From the IMG/VR virus record IMGVR_UViG_3300046461_000092, positions 1 through 32,263 of that record: DNA of 32,263 nucleotides; one strand, written 5' to 3'. The DNA is from a virus. Both the position numbers and the translations under genes were made by a program. The stretch's first letter is position 1, and the number at the start of each line of letters is the position of its first letter. The notes beneath the pieces are model-generated. The model saw only the letters and a list, made by a program, of their open reading frames with translations. It searched no databases and was not told where the DNA came from. Positions 16,761 to 24,180 of the stretch are shown here, piece after piece.

Positions 16761-18156
16761 TTGCGATCTCCGATGCTTCAGGGACGAGGTTTTTCAGATT
16801 GCGGCGCGCATCAACAATATCAATCAGTTCATCACGCGCGGTGCCGACAACGCCATTCCAGTCGTCGGTTGTCGTCTGCCGGAACAGCCGCAGCGATGGA
16901 TACCAGGGGCTGTCGGATCGATCGCGCAGCCAGACCCAATACGGGCTTTTGCAAAGTAGCACCCAAGCATTGATGCCGAGCGCGCCTGCCAGATGCGCGA
17001 TTGAGGTGCAGCAAGTGACAACTAAGTCCATCTGCATCAGCGCGGTGGCGGCAACCGTCAGCCCGCGGTCTTTCAATTGCGGGCCGAGATCGCAGATGAT
17101 GTCGTCGGCACCGAGCCGCGCGATATCGGCTTGGCCTGGGCCAGCCTGAAGGCTGTAGAGCCAGACATTCGGATGCTCGGCCAGCGTCAGTAAGAGTTCA
17201 AGCGGGATCGAGCGCTCGTCGTTGCGCTCCTGCGCCGGATTGCCAGTCCAACAAATGCCGACCTTAAATGGATCAGGCCCGAGCGGCTTGGGCACTGCGG
17301 CCGGCCCAATGCGCATTTGAACCGCAGTGCGAGCTCGGATGAGGCCGGGATCTGGCGGCAAGGTTTCGAGCGTGCATTTGGCATGGAACGGCAAACTTCC
17401 GGTAACGACACTAAAATCGCATTTCGGAATTGGCACGCCCTCGGGAACGAATTCCAAAATGCCTCGCAGTTGGAATTCCCATAGCAGGACCATCAATTCG
17501 TGAGCGCAACACAGATAGATCTTGCCACCAAACACCGTCGGCCCGACCTGCTGCTTCAGCCATATCAGCCACCGCGAGAACATGATGGTGTCGCCGATGC
17601 CCTGCTCAATGCAGCAGAATATCTTTTTCCCTTTTATGTCCTCGCCCTGCCAATAGGGCGCCGGAAATTTGGGATAGAGCTCCTTGCCCTCGGATTTGCG
17701 AAACGGGATACGGAGCTCGTATTCTTCCCAGCCACGCGCATAGTCGCCGAGCGATAGCCGCATCATCGAGCGGCACCATTTAACGTTCAGATAACCCGGA
17801 TCGGCAGCGAGCGCCTTGGCAAAGCATTCCTCGGCCTCGTCAAAGCGGCCGAGGCTTTCGCACACCAGCCCTTTGTTGTGAAACGCCTTATGAAACTCTG
17901 GGCCAATCCGCAACGCACGATCGATGCACGCCATTGCCTCGTCATACTTCCGCGCCGCCCAGAAATAGGTCGCCAGATTGCTCCATAGCTCTTTCGATCT
18001 TGGCGATACAGCGACCGCGCGCTTGCCTTCAATAATTGCCGTCACCAGATGTCGCTTGGCGCCGCGCGCCAAGGCAATCTGATTCAGTTCACTGACAGCT
18101 TCGTGGACGGGCCGAAACTGTTTGCCTCCTTTCGTCGGCAGCTTAATGATGCTCAT
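16753..18156 (-). CDS. TPR glycosyltransferase (GT9/GT41-like)
   Basis: A 467-residue protein. Residues about 44-145 form TPR units (LWSNLATYFWAARKYDEAM, AFHNKGLVCESLGRFDEAE). The C-terminal part has E-Q-G-I-G-D-T-I-M-F-S-R at 184-195, V-G-I-C-W-T-G-N-P near 299-307, D-L-V-V-T-C-C-T-S-I-A-H-L-A-G-A-L-G near 377-394 and W-V-W-L-R-D-R-S-D-S-P-W-Y-P near 407-420. This set marks the TPR plus glycosyltransferase family common in Alphaproteobacteria, related to O-GlcNAc-transferase-like enzymes. It probably transfers a sugar from a nucleotide donor to a protein or glycan. The ATG overlaps the upstream gene (ATGA). In this phage context it may modify a virion protein or a host glycan. Confidence 0.85.
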   Translation of the reverse strand: MSIIKLPTKGGKQFRPVHEAVSELNQIALARGAKRHLVTAIIEGKRAVAVSPRSKELWSNLATYFWAARKYDEAMACIDRALRIGPEFHKAFHNKGLVCESLGRFDEAEECFAKALAADPGYLNVKWCRSMMRLSLGDYARGWEEYELRIPFRKSEGKELYPKFPAPYWQGEDIKGKKIFCCIEQGIGDTIMFSRWLIWLKQQVGPTVFGGKIYLCCAHELMVLLWEFQLRGILEFVPEGVPIPKCDFSVVTGSLPFHAKCTLETLPPDPGLIRARTAVQMRIGPAAVPKPLGPDPFKVGICWTGNPAQERNDERSIPLELLLTLAEHPNVWLYSLQAGPGQADIARLGADDIICDLGPQLKDRGLTVAATALMQMDLVVTCCTSIAHLAGALGINAWVLLCKSPYWVWLRDRSDSPWYPSLRLFRQTTTDDWNGVVGTARDELIDIVDARRNLKNLVPEASEIANG

Positions 18157-18407
18157 TGCGGCGTTGGCATTTTCTCATCTGTGGCCTCGAATGTCGCAGC
18201 GACGACGCAATCATTCTGAAACAGCGCCTTGGCTGGCTCGACGTCCGCGCCGATGAAGCGAAGCTTGACCCCGCCATTGGCGAGATCGACGGCGCGCAAT
18301 TCGACTTCGAGAGCGTCAACGGTTGCCGCCATTTGAACGCCGTTAACCACCGCCTGAAATGCGCTCGGCGTCATATGCGGATTTTGGACGATGTATTTTA
18401 CCTTCAT
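18153..18407 (-). CDS. Small hypothetical protein
   Basis: An 84-residue protein with a beta-rich middle (VELRAVDLANGGVKLRFIG) and an acidic, Pro-containing C-terminus (ATDEKMPTPQ). An AGGAG box lies 9 bases before the ATG at 18407. There is an ATGA overlap with the TPR glycosyltransferase gene. No family is recognised. Confidence 0.6.
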   Translation of the reverse strand: MKVKYIVQNPHMTPSAFQAVVNGVQMAATVDALEVELRAVDLANGGVKLRFIGADVEPAKALFQNDCVVAATFEATDEKMPTPQ

Positions 18408-18419
18408 GTCATTTCGCTC

Positions 18420-18740
18420 CTATGCGCGATTGAACAACGCCATGCCTTTGATCAAGCACCACTTCGCCGCCAGCACGGTAGTCCAGAGCCATAGCGGCAT
18501 CGAGGCGCAAAGTTCGCCGAGGTTGCGATCGGCGCGCCGCGGCTTGCGGCAGTTCGGGCAGATGTCACCGACAGCCCGGTTGTGCCGGTCAGGGTCGTAG
18601 CAGCCAGGCCAATGTTGCTGCGTATAGGCATCGGCCTTGTAGAGGCCTGGCGCCTCGCAATGCGGGCAAGCGTGGATGACCACGGCATGCAGCGATTTCC
18701 GCGTCAGGCCGAGCGTGATGTTATGCGCTTGCTCAGCCAA
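18420..18740 (-). CDS. Small zinc-ribbon-like protein with a C-terminal hydrophobic helix
   Basis: A 106-residue frame starting at TTG (18740), with another possible GTG start further in. Two Cys pairs (CPHC at about residue 25 and CPNC at about 62) with intervening Cys and His residues indicate a zinc-binding domain. The last 25 residues (LWLWTTVLAAKWCLIKGMALF) form a hydrophobic stretch that could be a membrane anchor. The start site is uncertain because the nearby AAGG is too close to the TTG. The role is unknown; a membrane-tethered partner of the glycan enzymes is one possibility. Confidence 0.55.
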   Translation of the reverse strand: MAEQAHNITLGLTRKSLHAVVIHACPHCEAPGLYKADAYTQQHWPGCYDPDRHNRAVGDICPNCRKPRRADRNLGELCASMPLWLWTTVLAAKWCLIKGMALFNRA

Positions 18741-18744
18741 ACCT

Positions 18745-19761
18745 TCACACTACTGCCTGGCCAAATTTTGCTGAATTGAGATTGGAGGCAGTCCATGCCG
18801 CGCTCGTGTTTGGATCAACGCCGAACTCTTGCTGAGCCACCGGGCCGTAAGCAGCCGGCACCAGGATCGACGATCCGTTCCGCTGGGTCGAGCTGGACTT
18901 GCCGATCAATTGACCATTGACCGTTCCGGCGCCCGGATTCTCCCATCGAACGTTCAGCATGACTCCCGAGATGTCCGCCGGCGTATAGGGCAAATCCTGG
19001 AAATCATAGAGATCCTGTTGTCCGGTGGCCCCTTGAACGTAGGTGGTGTCATCGTCGGCACCCGCCTCGTCGACCTGCGTATAATTGGTGCCACCCGCGT
19101 TGGGCGCGAACTGCACTGCGCTGTCGCCATTCGGAAAACAGGTCACGATGCGGCGCGGCCCAAGAGGGAAGTCCGATGTCGTCGGACATCCCGTGGTGTC
19201 GTCATAGGCAATGATGTCGTCGAGCGTTCCTACGCCGGTGAAGTTGTCGGTAAAGCCTAGGGTAGTCAGCGATTGACCCGAAGCCCCGGCGAGATTGGCC
19301 GTGACATTGATGTCCGAAACGCCATCGACCAAGACTCGCTGCAGGTTCGAACTATTGGCGATGTTCAATTTCATCTCGATCCAATGAAACTGATTATCCC
19401 CTATCTGTTTGCTGCCAGTGGCTATCCCAGCGCCGTTAAGACAAAATAAGACCATTTGACCGCTGGCGTTCCAGCGAAAACCGCCGCCGGCGCCAATGCT
19501 GAACCAATTGGAATTAGCAGTGCTGTTGACAGTATGCTTCAGCCACCAGCCAAAACAAACAATCCCGGTGGAGATACCCCCAAAGATGTTCGGTGAAGTT
19601 ATCGTCCCGGCGACGGACGCGGCGCCCTGGATCGATCCGCCACCGAACTTACCTGCTGTCGATTGATACGTAAGGCCCGTACCAGTCCTGGAATTCCACT
19701 TCTTGACGATATCGCCAGACGCGGCGTAGCCGTCGCAGCCATCGACGAAACGGAATGCCAT
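18745..19761 (-). CDS. Concanavalin-like (LamG-like) virion protein
   Basis: A 338-residue beta-rich protein. The first 200 residues look like a jelly-roll with Ser/Thr-rich strands (WWLKHTVNSTANSNWFSIG, IEMKLNIANSS) and the L-D-D-I-I-A-Y-D-D motif near residue 181, a pattern seen in phage lectin-like domains. A second domain follows with R-R-I-V-T-C-F-P-N-G-D. An AGGAG box lies 6 bases before the ATG (19761). The start overlaps the upstream TAA (TAATG). Probable role: surface or fibre protein binding a carbohydrate. Confidence 0.75.
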   Translation of the reverse strand: MAFRFVDGCDGYAASGDIVKKWNSRTGTGLTYQSTAGKFGGGSIQGAASVAGTITSPNIFGGISTGIVCFGWWLKHTVNSTANSNWFSIGAGGGFRWNASGQMVLFCLNGAGIATGSKQIGDNQFHWIEMKLNIANSSNLQRVLVDGVSDINVTANLAGASGQSLTTLGFTDNFTGVGTLDDIIAYDDTTGCPTTSDFPLGPRRIVTCFPNGDSAVQFAPNAGGTNYTQVDEAGADDDTTYVQGATGQQDLYDFQDLPYTPADISGVMLNVRWENPGAGTVNGQLIGKSSSTQRNGSSILVPAAYGPVAQQEFGVDPNTSAAWTASNLNSAKFGQAVV

Positions 19762-20261
19762 TACGTGCTCCTGCTGAGCTTTCGAAGCTCCCGCTTAGCA
19801 AGCTCGGCGACTGGTCCAAACAACTTCCGCCGCATGGTCTCGCGACGTTCGAGCATCAACGGCTTGACGACCTTCGGATCACGCTGGTTGTCGGCGTAGC
19901 ATTCACCGACGGCACCCTCCATCGCGCCGCGGATCGCTAACTTGACTTCCGGCCAACGCGACCCGACGGCGATGCCAACGCTGTCCGCAACCCATGGATA
20001 TTCACGCGCGGCTTGCTTCTTGTATTTGTCCGGAAGATCGGAACGCAGACCGCGCTCGACCAGCCAGTAATGCGAATAAGCGCGCAGCTTCAAGGGTAGC
20101 GTCACTGCGCGCGTGCGCGCATGATGCAGCACGACTAGCGCTTCCGCATCGGTTGCTGGCGCTGGCGCCAATGGCGCGATGTGATGCCAGAGATTTCGCA
20201 TGCCGGCGACGTCAACCTCGGCCAGGCAGCGGCGCATTTCGGCAGAATGTTGTTCGAACAT
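19761..20261 (-). CDS. Helical soluble protein of unknown function
   Basis: A 166-residue, helix-rich basic protein (WHHIAPLAPAPATDAEALVVLHHARTRAV, then KYKKQAAREYPWVADSVG). It has no membrane helix or known catalytic motif. It lies in a TGATG overlap with the upstream gene and a TAATG overlap with the downstream one, so it is made in the same transcript as virion proteins. Many Arg and Lys residues occur at the C-terminus. It could be an assembly factor. Confidence 0.6.
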   Translation of the reverse strand: MFEQHSAEMRRCLAEVDVAGMRNLWHHIAPLAPAPATDAEALVVLHHARTRAVTLPLKLRAYSHYWLVERGLRSDLPDKYKKQAAREYPWVADSVGIAVGSRWPEVKLAIRGAMEGAVGECYADNQRDPKVVKPLMLERRETMRRKLFGPVAELAKRELRKLSRST

Positions 20262-20695
20262 CAGTCGAGCGTAATGGTGCTGGCAGTTGTCAGGCGCGGG
20301 ATCACCCCGGAGGCGCCGATGGCAATGTTTGGAGTCACTGTGCCGGACCAGAAGATATCGGTCGCGCCGCTCGACGTTTTGCCGGTCGAAAAATTGGTAA
20401 TCGTCGTGCCCGAGGCGCCGCTCGACGGAAAATCGATGTTCGCCACCGGCGAGGTGCTGCCTGCGGTCGACGCCGTCCAGCCGCCAGTGGTGCGCGCCGG
20501 AGTTTGTCTCGCGTAATTCGAATAGGTCGATTCCGACGTTTGCTGAGTGCCGGCCTCGCCCGGATCAGCAGTGTGCAATGCCACGCTGATCGTGGTGGTC
20601 GGAGAAGATGCTGCGTTGTCGGCGATATTAGCGATCGCCGTAGCGTTGTAGTATAGCTTGAGAATGTTATTTTCCGTGACGTCTGCGATGCTCAT
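20261..20695 (-). CDS. Phage tail fibre-like or head-surface beta protein
   Basis: A 144-residue protein with a Thr/Ser/Gly-rich beta pattern. The core A-L-H-T-A-D-P-G-E-A-G-T-Q ... Y-A-R-Q is common to small phage structural proteins. A GGAAGGGAAAGG run precedes the ATG (20695). This is the first gene after the only sizeable intergenic gap in the window. A role as a virion decoration or fibre protein is inferred. Confidence 0.7.
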   Translation of the reverse strand: MSIADVTENNILKLYYNATAIANIADNAASSPTTTISVALHTADPGEAGTQQTSESTYSNYARQTPARTTGGWTASTAGSTSPVANIDFPSSGASGTTITNFSTGKTSSGATDIFWSGTVTPNIAIGASGVIPRLTTASTITLD

Positions 20696-20872
20696 AGAAC
20701 CTTTCCCTTCCGTTGAACGCGAAGCTTATGAATGAGGAGATGAAATGAACCCGCTCTGGTTTTGGGAGGACACAACGGGGGACTATGCCACCGTTCTGCG
20801 GTGGTCATGGTCAACTCACTCATGCGAAAGCACGAGCATCTGGTGGCTAAAAGAATGAAACCGCTATCAGTG
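20696..20872. other. 177-bp intergenic gap with a stem-loop
   Basis: This is the largest gap between minus-strand genes. It holds a perfect 6-bp inverted repeat CCACCG/CGGTGG with a 5-base loop at 20788-20804, which is not followed by a T run in either direction, and a short plus-strand frame with a good ribosome binding site (listed separately). I see no clear -35/-10 pair for the downstream minus-strand genes. TTGACC at about 20811-20816 on the minus strand has no -10 at a normal distance. Confidence 0.5.
20745..20858 (+). CDS. Possible plus-strand Trp-rich micropeptide
   Basis: A 37-residue frame on the plus strand, the only one with a convincing start signal (AGGAG then 5 bases then ATG). 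It contains six Trp residues and otherwise shows no domain. It lies entirely within the intergenic gap and reads antisense to no gene. It may be chance, because a frame of this length is not rare. I list it because the start signal is better than those of many real genes here. Confidence 0.2.
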   Translation: MNPLWFWEDTTGDYATVLRWSWSTHSCESTSIWWLKE

Positions 20873-21400
20873 TCATGAGCTGCCTTCCACGATCACGCTC
20901 TCGATAGCGTTGAATTTCTCGCCGATGACCTTGTGGTGGCCGTCGACGTCACGCAATTCGCCGTGCCGCGACTGATGCGGTGAGCAGCGCTCGACAAGGT
21001 CGAAGCCGCTATAAAACAAAGTCGCTTCCAGTAGCGAGGCCGTCCACACAGTGGCATGGCCGTGGCTATAGATGATTGCGTGCATGGCGCCGCGCGCCGT
21101 AGGTCCCAGCTTCTGCCAGCGCTCGGTGAATTCGTAATAATCCTGGTCGGCACATTTCCAGATTTTCTTGATCGACGGCACAATGATACGTGCTACGCCT
21201 TTGGCGTTCAAAACTCGCCTGCATTCGGTAAAAAAATCGATTGCCTTATGATATGGAACATGCTCGACGCAGTGCTCGCATAGTATGAAATCCACTGAAG
21301 CGTCGGCGTAAGGCAACGGAATGGCGATATCAACCTCCTTATCCACATTTTGCCAGCCGGCAAGAAGATTGACGCCGCAGCCGAGATTCAATTTCAGCAT
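20873..21400 (-). CDS. Class I methyltransferase (Methyltransf_11-like)
   Basis: A 175-residue protein. The ATG at 21400 gives MLKLNLGCG at once, the motif I of the SAM-binding fold, and overlaps the end of the preceding gene by 7 bases. Then V-D-F-I-L-C-E-H-C-V-E-H-V-P (about residues 36-49) and R-R-V-L-N-A-K-G-V-A-R-I-I-V-P-S (about 61-76) follow in the usual order. Such enzymes often methylate sugars or lipids in surface polysaccharide loci. It is the last gene of the glycan cluster before an intergenic gap. Confidence 0.85.
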   Translation of the reverse strand: MLKLNLGCGVNLLAGWQNVDKEVDIAIPLPYADASVDFILCEHCVEHVPYHKAIDFFTECRRVLNAKGVARIIVPSIKKIWKCADQDYYEFTERWQKLGPTARGAMHAIIYSHGHATVWTASLLEATLFYSGFDLVERCSPHQSRHGELRDVDGHHKVIGEKFNAIESVIVEGSS

Positions 21401-22029
21401 GCCTTGACCATGACGAAAGCATTGGCGGCGAACCACCAGACGTGCCGCGTTTTTTGCGTCAGTTCAAATCGTATGGCTTCCGATGTTAAGCGATCGACGA
21501 CGAAGCCATGCGGCGCAAATTTTTCCGCCCAATAATCCGGCTCCTGCTCATTGACATGCAGGTGACCGCCTTTGCCTTTGCGGGCCGCGGAAAAAAAGAT
21601 CGTCTTCCGCGCCGCCCGCGCGACGGTGTCGACCAATATGTCGGCAAATCTTTCCTCGATGTGCTCGGCAACCTCGGTGCAGATTGCCAAGTCGAACTTG
21701 CCGACATCGAGCGGTTCGGTGAGGTCACGGATCCGCACCGCCGGTTCGAACGCCCACACGCTCTCGGAGCCATCAATCCCGAGGACGGTTTTGCCGAGCT
21801 GCTCTAGCCTGGTCAGGATGTAACGGTTGCCGCAGCCGAAATCGACTGCATTAGCAAAGCGCAGATGATGATCGAGGATTTCAGCAATTGCCTCATATTC
21901 CCGACGCCATGGAACGTGCATCCGGAAAAACGCATGGTCGTAATCACGCGCTAACCGTTTCGATGAATCTGTCGTAGGCGGCACCGTCGTTGTGGAAGTG
22001 AGTGATCCAGTCAAATCCTGCACCCGCAA
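21394..22029 (-). CDS. Class I methyltransferase
   Basis: Up to 211 residues. Motif I is A-V-D-F-G-C-G-N-R at residues about 61-69, with G-I-D-G at 84-87 and F-D-L-A-I-C-T-E-V-A-E-H-I-E near 112-125. The start is uncertain: the ATG at 22029 overlaps the end of the upstream gene by 86 bases. GTG codons lie at residues 3 and 16, and the convincing fold begins only around residue 24 (KRLARDYDHAFF). The substrate is unknown. Its cluster position suggests sugar or glycan methylation. Confidence 0.8.
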   Translation of the reverse strand: MRVQDLTGSLTSTTTVPPTTDSSKRLARDYDHAFFRMHVPWRREYEAIAEILDHHLRFANAVDFGCGNRYILTRLEQLGKTVLGIDGSESVWAFEPAVRIRDLTEPLDVGKFDLAICTEVAEHIEERFADILVDTVARAARKTIFFSAARKGKGGHLHVNEQEPDYWAEKFAPHGFVVDRLTSEAIRFELTQKTRHVWWFAANAFVMVKAC

Positions 22030-22654
22030 TATTGCGATGGTTGATGGTTGGCAGCTTGTCCTGTCGCATGCCGCGCCAAGGCATCATCGTGAGATGCGGA
22101 CCAATGATCCGCTTGATGACCGCCTCAGGCGTCGGCACTGCTCGGCGGTTCGGCCAATCATAGCGGCCAATAAAATCGCTTAGCCGCAGGAACTCGGCAT
22201 CGAAGAACATCAGCCCCGTTTCGACCCAATGCCGCAGGACGCGATCGCCACTCAGCACCGGGATTGATGCCGCCTTGATATTGTCGCGCTGCATCTGCCG
22301 GCAGATGGAAAGCACCGGCAACCTGAACAGCGAGTCCGCTTCGATGTGCACCGCGTATTCATAATGCCCGTCGATCGCTATCGTTAGGCCCTGGCAGAAC
22401 GCCCGGCCCCAACCATCCTTGCCCGGCGTCACGGTACGGCGTGACAAATGACCGATATTATCGGGAAAGTTGAAAACATTTATGCGCCGATCAAGCTGCG
22501 GCATCATTGGCGATTGGGAATCGATCAGCCAGATATCGCAGTCAGCATTGAGGCGGAGCATCAGCTCGGCCCATTGCACCGTCAATTTCGCCCGCGCTTC
22601 GGAGTCCACATAGCACGTGCCGAATAATAAAACCCGCGGCTCAATGTCCGGCAT
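21944..22654 (-). CDS. Putative glycosyltransferase (GT-A-like)
   Basis: A 236-residue protein. The ATG at 22654 (MPDIEPRVLLFGTCYV) overlaps the previous stop by 14 bases and is preferred to an upstream GTG. It begins with a beta strand and a T-C-Y-V-D pattern followed by a helix. It has E-A-D at residues 105-107 inside V-H-I-E-A-D-S-L-F, a possible DxD-type metal and nucleotide-sugar site. GT-A-type glycosyltransferases have this layout. The remainder contains many His and Trp residues. The assignment is moderate; a related non-catalytic fold is possible. Confidence 0.6.
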   Translation of the reverse strand: MPDIEPRVLLFGTCYVDSEARAKLTVQWAELMLRLNADCDIWLIDSQSPMMPQLDRRINVFNFPDNIGHLSRRTVTPGKDGWGRAFCQGLTIAIDGHYEYAVHIEADSLFRLPVLSICRQMQRDNIKAASIPVLSGDRVLRHWVETGLMFFDAEFLRLSDFIGRYDWPNRRAVPTPEAVIKRIIGPHLTMMPWRGMRQDKLPTINHRNIAGAGFDWITHFHNDGAAYDRFIETVSA

Positions 22655-23561
22655 TCCTAACGAACTCCTGTATCCGGGCCCGCGCCGGCGGCAGCGTGAC
22701 ATGCTTATTGCCACAATTGTGCGCGTGGCTGTGGCAATCGCACGGCCGGTCAGGATCGATGCCTAGCGTTGGCGCCAGATGAGCGCCAGCGGCATTGCTG
22801 GTGCGAAAGCTTTCGCGCCCGCCATAGACCACGATCGACGGCGTACCGACCGCCTGCGCCATCACCGGCGCAAATCCGGCGTTGCAAAACACCATGGCAG
22901 CCTCGGCGAATAGCCCGCACATGATCTCGATCGGCAGGCCATTGTGCATTTTCAGGTCGGCATCTTCCTCGGCACCGACGATCCATTCGGTGCCCGGCTT
23001 GAGTGAAGCAACGCTGACGACGAAAAACCGTTCGCGGATTTGACTGAATAAGTCGTGATAGGCGTCAGGATCTGGATTGCGATTGGCGCTGTTCCATTCG
23101 CGCCGCAGCACGATTGGCCGATAGATCAGAAGCGGCTTGCCCCTAGTGTTCCATTCCTCGATCAGTTTGCGAGCCGCGGTCCGCCATTCCGGCAATACCG
23201 GCAGCCTGAAATCCGGAGCCTGCAGATCCGGCATAAAAAACGAGGCGTTCATGGCGCCGAGGATCGAGCCATATTTGTCGATCGCTGGTTTCAGATACCA
23301 AATTTTCCAATGCGGACACGTGAACGGCGGTGTCTCGGTGCTGAACTTGTGCCGCTCGCGTTCGATATTCTGCCGATGCATCCATAAATTCGTCGGCCGC
23401 ACGATGAGTTTGAGGCCGTCGGGCATCAGATCGTGATAGAGCCAAGCGTGGCAGGTATCGAGCCAAACCGAATATTGCTTAACCAGGAGGCGCAGCGCTG
23501 CTCGCTGATGCAGATTGTCGCCAATCCCCCACATTCCGGTAATCCGCAGCGGCGGCTTCAT
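22641..23561 (-). CDS. GT9-like glycosyltransferase (heptosyltransferase-like)
   Basis: A 306-residue protein; the ATG at 23561 (MKPPLRITGMWGIGDNLHQ) is chosen since the G-x-G-D-x-L-x-Q-R motif follows at once, as in GT9 enzymes. The C-terminal part has L-F-A-E-A-A-M-V-F-C-N-A-G-F-A-P-V-M-A-Q then V-G-T-P-S-I-V-V-Y-G-G, the nucleotide-sugar side of the GT-B fold. An unusual Cys/His cluster (C-D-C-H-S-H-A-H-N-C) lies at residues about 274-283. This family adds sugars such as heptoses to lipid-linked or protein-linked glycans. The donor and acceptor cannot be read from the sequence. It overlaps both neighbours. Confidence 0.75.
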   Translation of the reverse strand: MKPPLRITGMWGIGDNLHQRAALRLLVKQYSVWLDTCHAWLYHDLMPDGLKLIVRPTNLWMHRQNIERERHKFSTETPPFTCPHWKIWYLKPAIDKYGSILGAMNASFFMPDLQAPDFRLPVLPEWRTAARKLIEEWNTRGKPLLIYRPIVLRREWNSANRNPDPDAYHDLFSQIRERFFVVSVASLKPGTEWIVGAEEDADLKMHNGLPIEIMCGLFAEAAMVFCNAGFAPVMAQAVGTPSIVVYGGRESFRTSNAAGAHLAPTLGIDPDRPCDCHSHAHNCGNKHVTLPPARARIQEFVRNAGH

Positions 23562-24180
23562 GTTCGAGCTTCGCGATTGCTTCCGATAATTGCATGACGG
23601 GCCAGAACGGCAGGGCACTCCCCGGCGAAGCATTAAGGCAAGAAATATTTAGCTTGAGCAAGTCGTCAGCCACAGGCTGCAGATCCGCCTTGTGTTTGTC
23701 CCAGCAGCCATTGAGCTGCCGCCACGGATGATCGGCATGGTGATGCACCTTGCCGTCGGCAGCGATCCGGCCATCGGCGCCGAGCAGAACGATCGCCCGC
23801 GCGCCCAGATGCACCGCAAAATTGATGGCCGCAGTGAGGGTCGTATATTTGACCATCAGTGTGCCGAGCTCGTTTGACAGGCCTGGTGTAGCCTTGCGCC
23901 GCATGCGATTTAATTTCGGCGGCCCGGCCATACTCATACATACGGAAATAATGCGCCCCTGGAACTTGGCGAATCGTTCTCGGTAATGCATGAACAACCG
24001 TGCATCGGCAAAGATCACGAACTCGGCCCACGGCACGATTTCGTGGCTGCAATTGACGGCGATGACTCTCTTGTCGCGCAGCAGTTCGAGATTTTGCGTC
24101 AGCAGCGACGGACCGCCGGCAACAATGAAAGCGACCTCGCCTTCCCATTCGCGGGTCGGATACCATACATCGTCGCTCAT
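23479..24180 (-). CDS. DUF115-like (glycan-associated) protein
   Basis: A 233-residue protein with F-I-V-A-G-G-P-S-L at residues about 18-26, followed by a helix and R-V-I-A-V-N-C-S-H. This is the nucleotide-binding-like start of DUF115/MAF-type proteins, which are linked to flagellar or surface glycosylation. It also carries V-L-L-G-A-D-G near residue 133 and many His residues. Its ATG overlaps the connector gene stop (ATGA), so the glycan cluster is translated together with the head genes. A role in sugar transfer or modification is likely from context. Confidence 0.65.
   Translation of the reverse strand: MSDDVWYPTREWEGEVAFIVAGGPSLLTQNLELLRDKRVIAVNCSHEIVPWAEFVIFADARLFMHYRERFAKFQGRIISVCMSMAGPPKLNRMRRKATPGLSNELGTLMVKYTTLTAAINFAVHLGARAIVLLGADGRIAADGKVHHHADHPWRQLNGCWDKHKADLQPVADDLLKLNISCLNASPGSALPFWPVMQLSEAIAKLEHEAAAADYRNVGDWRQSASASSAAPPG

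Noticed and set aside
20873-24180. A bacterial LPS or capsule locus rather than phage cargo
   Set aside because: The genes overlap the gp6-like connector by ATGA and are flanked on both sides by phage structural genes on the same strand, with no transport or sugar-nucleotide synthesis genes.
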